Origin: CAKAHY01 sp041848045
GTDB lineage: Bacteria; Bacillota; Clostridia; Lachnospirales; Lachnospiraceae
Direction: 5' to 3'
DNA length: 12,670 nucleotides
Assembly (NCBI GenBank): GCA_041848045.1
Contig: JBGZHY010000083.1
Coordinates: forward strand, 1 to 12,670
A program made the translations under genes and the position numbers. The notes beneath the pieces were generated by a model. It was not told the origin of the DNA. It saw only the letters and a list, made by a program, of their open reading frames with translations, and did not search any database. Each line of letters begins with the position of its first letter. Position 1 is the stretch's first letter. This document shows, piece after piece, positions 7,974 through 12,670 of the stretch.

Positions 7974-8813
7974 CTATAATTTTCCGCCGGAAGTAGAAAT
8001 GCCCTCGATAAACTGCTTCTGGAAAATCAAATACAATATAATCATCGGTATGCAGGCAAGTAAGGATGCCGTCATCAGCTGCGGATAGTTATTGGTATAC
8101 TGTCCCTGCATCTTGGCCAGCGCCGCCGAAAGGGGCATGACGTTTTTATTGACAATCATCGGCCACATCAAATCCTTATAGGCAAACACTGCCGTAAATA
8201 TACTCAGGGCAATCATACCGGAACGCACCAGCGGCATCATGACAAACAAAAAGGTCTGCCCGATATTGCAGCCGTCAATTCTCGCCGCCTCTTCCAAATC
8301 TCGAGGCAGGGACATAAAGCTTTGCTTAAGCAAAAAGGTTCCGAAGGCAGTCACCAGACCCGGAAATACCAGCGCAAAAATGGTATCCAGCATACCCATC
8401 CTGCTGACCATCAGGTACTGAGGAATGATAAAAATCTGTGAAGGCACCATCATCTGAAAAATCACCAGTGAAAAGAAGAAATTCTTCAACGGAAATTCCA
8501 GTCTGGCAAAGGCGTAGCCCGCAATGGTCGCCGTCAGCACCGCTGCCAATACCCTTCCCATAATCAGCATAAAGGTATTCCAGTACAGCTGCAAAAAGTT
8601 CATATTATTGATTACTTCCGTAAAATTGTCGGTAATCCATTTTTTCGGAAAAATCACGAAAGGATCCACACTGGTGGATTCCGTTACGGTTTTAAATGCC
8701 GTCAGCACCATCCATGCAAAAGGTACCAGCATGGTAATGCTGACCAGTATGAGTATAATATGGATGCCTATACTCACAAATTGTTCTTTGCGTTTCATGC
8801 TCTGAAAATCCAT
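7974..8813 (-). CDS. Carbohydrate ABC transporter permease, MalG type
   Basis: Inner-membrane subunit of a CUT1-family sugar importer. The 279 residues contain six hydrophobic segments (about 14-38, 76-100, 111-131, 143-163, 198-218, 245-264). The EAA loop that contacts the ATPase is clear: EEAARIDGCNIGQTFLFVMMPL (about 174-195). The C-terminus QFIEGISTSGGKL is typical of MalG-like subunits (G-x-T-x-G). GGAGG lies 6 nt before the ATG and overlaps the end of the preceding permease gene, only 12 nt away, so both are probably made in equal amounts. It pairs with the MalF-type subunit; with GH36 downstream, an alpha-galactoside is the likely cargo. Confidence 0.93.
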   Translation of the reverse strand: MDFQSMKRKEQFVSIGIHIILILVSITMLVPFAWMVLTAFKTVTESTSVDPFVIFPKKWITDNFTEVINNMNFLQLYWNTFMLIMGRVLAAVLTATIAGYAFARLEFPLKNFFFSLVIFQMMVPSQIFIIPQYLMVSRMGMLDTIFALVFPGLVTAFGTFLLKQSFMSLPRDLEEAARIDGCNIGQTFLFVMMPLVRSGMIALSIFTAVFAYKDLMWPMIVNKNVMPLSAALAKMQGQYTNNYPQLMTASLLACIPMIILYLIFQKQFIEGISTSGGKL

Positions 8814-8825
8814 ACTCTTCCTCCT

Positions 8826-9728
8826 CTAATTGTAATGTACCCATTTTTTCTGAGCCAGCATCTGCAAAACCGTAATGAGCAGAATGATACACAGCAGCAG
8901 CACAATGACCGCACTGCCCTGCCCCTTGTTATTATTGGTAAAGGAATACTTATAGAATAAAAATACCAGGGACTGGGTCTTTACCAGCGCCGGATTATTT
9001 CTGTCCATAATCATATAAATCAGGTCGAACACCAGAAAGCCGCCGATGACTCTCGTAATCGTCACAAAGAATATGGTCGGTGAGAGCAGCGGAATCGTGA
9101 TATTGAAAAATTGATGAATACCGTTTGCTCCGTCAATACTGGAGGCCTCATAATAGTCCTTCGGAATTTCCTGCAGACCTGCCAAAAACAAAATCATATT
9201 ATAGCCTACAATGGACCATATACCGATAACTGCCAGAGAATAAATGGCAATATCAGGACTGGATATCCAGTTGATATCCGTATGGAAAACATTATTGATC
9301 AAGCCGAACTCGGAATTGAACAGCCATCTCCATACCATGGCAACCGCCGCCGGTGCCGCCACCATCGGAAGGAAGAAAACAGAACGATAAAAGGATCTGC
9401 CCTTCATCTTACGGTTCAAAAATACAGCCAGAACCAAAGCAATGGCAATGGAAAAGGGTACTTCCACAATGGCATATTTAAAGGTATTGATCACTGCCTG
9501 CCATACCTCCGGGTCCTTCAAAATCTTGGCATAATTGGCAAAACCGATAAATTTGTTGCCCTTTCCAAAATCGCCCGTCTTATAAAAGCTCTCCATAATT
9601 GTTTTGACAATCGGGTAAATATTGAGCACAATCAAGCCCAACATTGCCGGAAATATGAACATCCAGCCCCAAATCCATTCGCTCTTTTGTCTTGGCGTCA
9701 ACTTAAATTTTTTCATTCCCTCTGCCAA
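8826..9728 (-). CDS. Carbohydrate ABC transporter permease, MalF type
   Basis: Partner membrane subunit of the CUT1 importer. The 300 residues contain six hydrophobic segments (about 18-39, 80-104, 113-136, 160-184, 213-238, 270-292), with the EAA loop EASSIDGANGIHQFFNITIP at about 194-213. The start is taken as TTG at 9728 because AAGGGAGG lies 8 nt upstream; an in-frame ATG at 9716 would shorten it by 4 residues, but there the purine-rich site is too close. The TTG start, and a ribosome site that can pair with an upstream segment (see 9737-9780), suggest that translation is held below that of the binding protein. Confidence 0.92.
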   Translation of the reverse strand: MAEGMKKFKLTPRQKSEWIWGWMFIFPAMLGLIVLNIYPIVKTIMESFYKTGDFGKGNKFIGFANYAKILKDPEVWQAVINTFKYAIVEVPFSIAIALVLAVFLNRKMKGRSFYRSVFFLPMVAAPAAVAMVWRWLFNSEFGLINNVFHTDINWISSPDIAIYSLAVIGIWSIVGYNMILFLAGLQEIPKDYYEASSIDGANGIHQFFNITIPLLSPTIFFVTITRVIGGFLVFDLIYMIMDRNNPALVKTQSLVFLFYKYSFTNNNKGQGSAVIVLLLCIILLITVLQMLAQKKWVHYN

Positions 9729-9736
9729 TGTCCTTT

Positions 9737-9780
9737 CCTCCCTTCATCAAATAAGGGAGGGAGTCAATGCCCCCTCCCTT
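9737..9780 (-). promoter_or_regulatory. Alternative hairpins between binding-protein and permease genes
   Basis: Reading the mRNA 5' to 3', segment A is AAGGGAGGG (9780-9772), B is CCCTCCCTT (9761-9753) and C is AAGGGAGG (9744-9737). A and B form a perfect 9-bp stem with a 10-nt loop beginning 8 nt after the lipoprotein stop codon. C is the Shine-Dalgarno of the MalF-type gene and can pair over 8 bp with B, with an 8-nt loop. The two stems cannot coexist. No T-run follows A:B, so termination is unlikely; likely roles are mRNA 3'-end protection that favours lipoprotein production, and control of access to the permease ribosome site. Confidence 0.65.
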
Positions 9781-9788
9781 TCATCTCA

Positions 9789-11141
9789 TTATTCTTCCGC
9801 CAAATAAGCGTTCATCTTCTCCGCTGCGGACTTTGCAGCCTCCTCCATAGTCAGCTCGTCATTCCAAGCCTTCAAAAGCTCTGCATTGTTGGAGTTTTCC
9901 CAAACAACGGTCGCTCTGGAAGAAGGTCTTACCACGGTTTCACCGTTTAACATGGTCAAATATGCTTCCAGGTTGAACAAATCCGTGCTCTTTACCCAGG
10001 AATCGGACACGCCGTCATAGGCTGCCATGGTCACGCCGAGCTCTGCCTGCTTAATCTGCATATCCTTGGAGCCGAACCACTCTACAAGCTGCCAGGATTC
10101 CTCCGGCTTATCGGTATTGGCAGCCACTGCCCAACCCAAACCGTTGTAAATGGATATTCTCTTGCCGGTAGTTGCATCCTTCGGCAACACGGCAATATCC
10201 GCATTCGCCTTAATATAATCATCTTCCTTAAACGGAGCCAGCATCCATGAGCCCTGTGGCAGCATCGCAATCTTTCCGGATCTGAACAATACGTCCGTTC
10301 CCGTTTCCGCCATTACCTCTGGCTTAGGCATGGCGTCATTCTGCAGCTTGTTGACAAATTCCAGGGCCTTTAAGGTATTCGGATCATCCATGCCGGACTT
10401 TTTCTTATCTTCCGTGATGATGGTTCCGCCCATGGAATATACGATGTTGTACCAGCCGTCCTGATTATTGGAAGGGTTCATCGCCGTACCGTACTGTGAG
10501 CCGTCCGCCTTAGTCAGCTTCACCGCCGCGTCATAATAATCATCCCAAGTCCAGTTTTCATCCGGATAAGCCAGTCCCGCCTCATCAAACATGGTCTTGT
10601 TGTACCACAGTGCGATGCTGTCTCTATCCTTCGGAATGGCATAGGTCTTGCCGTCATTCTGATACATCGCCTGCAGGTCTGCCGGGAACTTATCCATCTC
10701 CAAAACGGTGGAAGCGGCAATTCTATCCGTCAAATCCAATAAAATGTCGTTCTGCATATACTTCACGGACTCATTGGAGTGCATCCAGAATACATCCGGA
10801 AGATCTCCGCCGCTGGCACCTGCCTCCAACAGAGTCCAGTAGGAAGCCCATTCGATAACCTGGATCTCTACCGGAATGCCGGTTTTAGCCGTAAATTCCT
10901 TGGTGATCTCCTCTAAACCGGGCTTCTGTCCGTTGTCCCAGATCGCCACCGTTACAGCGCCTGCCGCAGAACTTCCTGCCGCCGCCGTAGTAGCCGCAGC
11001 CGTATCTCCCGCCGCCGTACTGGCTGCAGCCGTATCTCCCGCTGCTGTTGTCGCTGTTGCGGAAGAACCGCAAGCTGCCAGTAATGCAGCGCCTGCCAAT
11101 ACAGATGACGCCAGCAAAACATTTCTTAGATTTTTTTTCAT
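9789..11141 (-). CDS. Sugar-binding lipoprotein of an ABC importer (CUT1, family 1 SBP)
   Basis: Extracellular solute-binding subunit that delivers sugar to the two permeases. The 450 residues start with a lipoprotein signal (MKKN, hydrophobic 8-22, lipobox LAAC with the lipidated Cys at 24). A low-complexity Ala/Thr/Asp/Ser tether (about 25-60) contains a tandem 10-residue repeat. The binding domain starts near VTVAIWDNGQKPGLEEITKEF and continues with GIPVEIQVIEW, LPDVFWMHSN and the C-terminal LVEWFGSKDMQ..., all typical of MalE/MsmE-type proteins. The ATG at 11141 is chosen over an upstream frame from 11213 because AGGAGG lies 8 nt before it and the signal peptide begins there. First gene of the operon; followed by a hairpin that may raise its level relative to the permeases. 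Raffinose/melibiose-type specificity is inferred from the GH36 neighbour. Confidence 0.95.
   Translation of the reverse strand: MKKNLRNVLLASSVLAGAALLAACGSSATATTAAGDTAAASTAAGDTAAATTAAAGSSAAGAVTVAIWDNGQKPGLEEITKEFTAKTGIPVEIQVIEWASYWTLLEAGASGGDLPDVFWMHSNESVKYMQNDILLDLTDRIAASTVLEMDKFPADLQAMYQNDGKTYAIPKDRDSIALWYNKTMFDEAGLAYPDENWTWDDYYDAAVKLTKADGSQYGTAMNPSNNQDGWYNIVYSMGGTIITEDKKKSGMDDPNTLKALEFVNKLQNDAMPKPEVMAETGTDVLFRSGKIAMLPQGSWMLAPFKEDDYIKANADIAVLPKDATTGKRISIYNGLGWAVAANTDKPEESWQLVEWFGSKDMQIKQAELGVTMAAYDGVSDSWVKSTDLFNLEAYLTMLNGETVVRPSSRATVVWENSNNAELLKAWNDELTMEEAAKSAAEKMNAYLAEE
10981..11040. repeat. Tandem 30-bp repeat inside the lipoprotein gene
   Basis: Two adjacent 30-bp units (10981-11010 and 11011-11040) agree at 27 of 30 positions. 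They encode the in-frame decapeptides GDTAAASTAA and GDTAAATTAA in the tether between the lipidated cysteine and the binding domain. A looser Ala/Thr-rich continuation follows on both sides. Confidence 0.85.
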
Positions 11142-11190
11142 CGTCAATACCTCCTCTGGCCATAGGCCGAAATAAATAAGATTTTTCTTG

Positions 11191-11204
11191 TGGAAGCGAC
11201 GTCT
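11191..11204. promoter_or_regulatory. Possible cre-like (CcpA) site in the operon leader
   Basis: TGGAAGCGACGTCT has the TGnAAnCG core and the final Cw of relaxed catabolite-responsive elements, with one mismatch (C at the central W). It lies downstream of the predicted transcription start and upstream of the lipoprotein gene, where a roadblock cre would act. A single weak match; low confidence. Confidence 0.25.
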
Positions 11205-11209
11205 TGCCG

Positions 11210-11218
11210 TCACCTCCT
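11210..11218 (-). promoter_or_regulatory. Orphan Shine-Dalgarno at the predicted 5' end of the operon mRNA
   Basis: AGGAGGTGA (11218-11210) is a full match to the anti-Shine-Dalgarno of 16S rRNA, but no ATG, GTG, TTG or CTG follows at a usable distance. It lies only about 3 nt from the predicted transcription start (about 11221) and about 70 nt ahead of the real lipoprotein start, which has its own AGGAGG. It may serve as a ribosome-bound 5' mRNA stabiliser. Confidence 0.5.
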
Positions 11219-11227
11219 ATGTGTTTG

Positions 11228-11256
11228 AGTATATACAGAAATTCCCTTGAAAAATA
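11228..11256 (-). promoter_or_regulatory. Predicted promoter of the alpha-galactoside operon (weak -35)
   Basis: On the minus strand TATACT (11233-11228) is a good -10. At 17-nt spacing the -35 would be TATTTT (11256-11251), a poor match to TTGACA, as is common for promoters that depend on an activator. The -35 overlaps the promoter-proximal half of a tandem direct repeat by 5 bp. The leader to the lipoprotein start is about 80 nt. Confidence 0.55.
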
Positions 11257-11275
11257 GGTTAAAATGTTATATAAA
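11247..11275 (+). promoter_or_regulatory. Promoter of the AraC-family regulator
   Basis: TTGAAA (11247-11252), a 17-nt spacer and TATAAA (11270-11275) form a near-consensus sigma-A promoter 31 bp upstream of the regulator's start codon. One 17-bp direct repeat (11252-11268) lies almost entirely in its spacer and the other (11273-11289) covers the end of the -10 and the likely transcription start, so a bound protein would block it. Confidence 0.7.
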
Positions 11276-11289
11276 TAAGTCATAATGTT
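11252..11289. promoter_or_regulatory. Tandem 17-bp direct repeats: predicted AraC-type operator
   Basis: AAATAGGTTAAAATGTT (11252-11268) and AAATAAGTCATAATGTT (11273-11289) match at 14 of 17 positions. They are in the same orientation, separated by 4 bp, so their starts are exactly 21 bp apart (two helical turns). AraC-family dimers commonly bind such paired direct half-sites, with the nearer site overlapping the -35 of the activated promoter, as seen here for the operon. The regulator assignment is inferred from the adjacent gene. Confidence 0.75.
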
Positions 11290-11306
11290 AAGAAATCGAG
11301 GATGAG

Positions 11307-12242
11307 ATGGAAAAAAATACGCGTAAAAAGAATATACCGAATAATGTGGAATACCAGATGTTTAATGACGCCTGTTTTAAGGACTGCTTTATCTGCTTTA
11401 CGGGCAAGGAGGTCTGTGCACCTTTGCATTCCTTCGGTCCCTCCGTGCGCCCTACCTACCTGATTCACTACATTCTGCGCGGCAGGGGAATCTTTATCTA
11501 TGATAGGCAGGAATATGCTTTGGAAAAGGGACAGGCCTTTTTAATTGAGCCGGATATTATGACCTATTATCAGGCGGATAAGGACGATCCTTGGGTCTAT
11601 GTCTGGTTCGGACTGCGGGGCGATAATGTGAAAACCCTGATGCAAAGAATGGGAAAAGACAAACACCATCCCATTATGCATTTTGAAGATACGGCAGTTG
11701 TGGAGAATATTTTCAACAAAATGATTTCCACCCACACCGGCGGCATAGAACAGGAATTTATCCGTCAGGCACTGATGTATGAATTTCTATCGCTCCTATC
11801 CTCTCCCAGCTCCGCGCCGGTGCGCGTAACCCAGTCCGACGAACTGATCCGCAGCGACTATGTCGGCAAGGCTCTGGAGTTTATTCAGAACAACTTTTTT
11901 CATAAGATCAAGGTCAGCGATGTTGCCGCTCATATCGGCATCAGCCGCAATTACCTCTTTACCCTGTTCAAAGACGCCATGGGACATTCCCCCCGGGAAT
12001 ACATCCGCTATTTCCGCCTGAGCAGAGCGTGCAATATGCTGGACGACAGCTTTTTATCTATCGAAAATGTCGCCCTCTACTGCGGCTTTGAAGATGCCAA
12101 CACCTTTTCCAAAACCTTTAAAAAGCAGTTCGGCATCAGCCCCCGCAGATACAGGCAGCTGAAATCCGAACGACCGGACTTGGCACTGATTGATTTTCTG
12201 CGTTATGTTAAGAATTTAAAAAAGAACAAGGCGAGCACGTAG
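11307..12242 (+). CDS. AraC/XylS-family regulator, MsmR/RafR-like
   Basis: A cytoplasmic, probably dimeric, sugar-responsive transcription factor of 311 residues. The N-terminal half (about 15-130) resembles the AraC_binding cupin fold (SVRPTYLIHYILRGRGIF, ALEKGQAFLIEPDIMTYYQAD, PWVYVWFGLRG). The C-terminal region holds two helix-turn-helix motifs: KVSDVAAHIGISRNYLFTLF (about 202-221) and SIENVALYCGFEDANTFSKT (about 251-270), followed by the family signature FKKQFGISPRRYR (about 271-283). GAGG lies 5 nt before the ATG. It is divergent from the importer/GH36 operon across 165 bp that contain both promoters and the direct-repeat operator. This arrangement fits regulators such as MsmR that activate alpha-galactoside genes. 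Inducer identity (melibiose, raffinose or a product) is inferred. Confidence 0.92.
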   Translation: MEKNTRKKNIPNNVEYQMFNDACFKDCFICFTGKEVCAPLHSFGPSVRPTYLIHYILRGRGIFIYDRQEYALEKGQAFLIEPDIMTYYQADKDDPWVYVWFGLRGDNVKTLMQRMGKDKHHPIMHFEDTAVVENIFNKMISTHTGGIEQEFIRQALMYEFLSLLSSPSSAPVRVTQSDELIRSDYVGKALEFIQNNFFHKIKVSDVAAHIGISRNYLFTLFKDAMGHSPREYIRYFRLSRACNMLDDSFLSIENVALYCGFEDANTFSKTFKKQFGISPRRYRQLKSERPDLALIDFLRYVKNLKKNKAST

Positions 12243-12267
12243 AATGTCCCGCCTTGTTTTGTTTTTT
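12225..12267. terminator. Bidirectional intrinsic terminator between regulator and ytfJ
   Basis: Perfect 9-bp stem AACAAGGCG (12225-12233) / CGCCTTGTT (12250-12258) with a 16-nt loop. On the plus strand the 3' arm leads into TTTTGTTTTTT; on the minus strand it leads into TTCTTTTTT. The 5' arm and part of the loop include the last codons and stop of the regulator, so the terminator overlaps the coding end. Confidence 0.85.
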
Positions 12268-12269
12268 GC

Positions 12270-12659
12270 TTATTTTTCCAGACTATCCTTCGCCGCATCC
12301 ACGGTTTCTTTGCTGATTTCCTTATCCGCCGCAAACTTATTGATTAAGTCCGGGACAATATCTAAAACCTTGCTTATCGGATCCTGGGACTTGATGCTGA
12401 CCAGCTTGGTCACACCGTTTTGAATAATCAAAACCGCAGCCGGACTGAGCTTTGTGCTCATTGCGCCTCCGCCATGATTCTTGGCACTGTCATAGAAAGC
12501 CCCCACACCCATTCCGCAGCTGACATCCACCAGGGGAATGATGATGGTATCGTCTATTTTACTCGGTTCTCCCACCACGGTCTTGGCACTGACCACGGTA
12601 TCCAGTCCCTTAAACATACTCTCTATCGAACTTATGATTGCATTATCTTTCTCTGCCAT
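12270..12659 (-). CDS. ytfJ: GerW/YtfJ-family protein
   Basis: A 129-residue protein of the family PF09579, known from Bacillus GerW (YtfJ), which is needed for proper spore germination; members also occur in Clostridia with no proven sporulation role. Visible signatures are TVVGEP (27-32), IIPLVDVSCGMGVG (40-53), the glycine run HGGGA (62-66) and KLSPAAVLIIQNGVTKLVSI (70-89). No signal peptide or membrane segment. It is a little shorter than Bacillus GerW. The ATG lies 11 nt from the window edge; only AGGA, very close to the start, is visible as a ribosome site, so a slightly different start cannot be excluded. It is convergent with the regulator and shares its terminator; nothing links it to sugar use. 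Confidence 0.85.
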   Translation of the reverse strand: MAEKDNAIISSIESMFKGLDTVVSAKTVVGEPSKIDDTIIIPLVDVSCGMGVGAFYDSAKNHGGGAMSTKLSPAAVLIIQNGVTKLVSIKSQDPISKVLDIVPDLINKFAADKEISKETVDAAKDSLEK

Positions 12660-12670
12660 ATCCTGACCCA

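Noticed and set aside
9111..9950. 279-codon plus-strand open frame opposite the permease and lipoprotein genes
   Set aside because: It spans two well-supported minus-strand genes and their intergenic hairpin, and its translation is low-complexity and family-less.
10981..11040. CRISPR-like or mobile-element reading of the 30-bp repeats
   Set aside because: The copies are directly adjacent with no spacers, lie in frame within a lipoprotein tether, and encode low-complexity Ala/Thr residues.
11142..11213. 24-residue N-terminal extension of the lipoprotein from GTG at 11213
   Set aside because: It would place a basic, non-signal segment before the lipobox signal peptide, and the GTG lies inside the SD-like sequence itself.

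Overview
The window reads as chromosomal DNA of a Gram-positive, anaerobic Clostridia-type bacterium, most likely Lachnospiraceae. Supporting signs are the rpmB / asp23 / fakA / recG gene order, a four-cysteine zinc-ribbon L28, an L,D-transpeptidase-type wall protein with repeated PG-binding domains, a GerW/YtfJ-family protein, strong AGGAGG ribosome sites, and an Ala/Thr/Asp-rich lipoprotein tether. The assignment rests on gene content only. I see no mobile element, CRISPR array, tRNA or rRNA gene.

Left part (1-5690), housekeeping. On the minus strand, in order of transcription, lie asp23 (yloU-like), fakA (fatty-acid kinase), recG (DNA helicase), and then the N-terminal part of a membrane-anchored cell-wall protein that runs off the left edge. 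rpmB is transcribed divergently from asp23 on the plus strand and ends at a strong terminator. The rpmB/asp23 gap has back-to-back promoters and a perfect 10-bp inverted repeat with one arm in each promoter.

Middle and right part (5734-12267), an alpha-galactoside utilisation locus. A minus-strand operon encodes a sugar-binding lipoprotein, two MalF/MalG-type permeases and a cytoplasmic GH36 alpha-galactosidase, and ends at a strong intrinsic terminator. No ATPase gene is present, so the importer probably borrows a shared MsmK/MalK-type ATPase encoded elsewhere. A divergent AraC-family regulator faces the operon. Expected flow: the lipoprotein captures raffinose/melibiose-type sugars, the permeases import them intact, and GH36 releases galactose inside the cell.

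The strongest unexplained signals are regulatory. (1) Two near-identical 17-bp direct repeats start exactly 21 bp apart between the regulator and the operon. This is AraC I1/I2 geometry: one repeat overlaps the operon -35 and also fills the spacer of the regulator's own promoter. This predicts activation of the operon coupled to autorepression. (2) The gap between the lipoprotein and permease genes holds three complementary segments that can form either a free-standing hairpin or a hairpin that hides the permease ribosome site. (3) A perfect Shine-Dalgarno sequence with no usable start codon sits at the predicted 5' end of the operon mRNA.

At the right edge, convergent with the regulator and sharing a bidirectional terminator, is a GerW/YtfJ-family gene.
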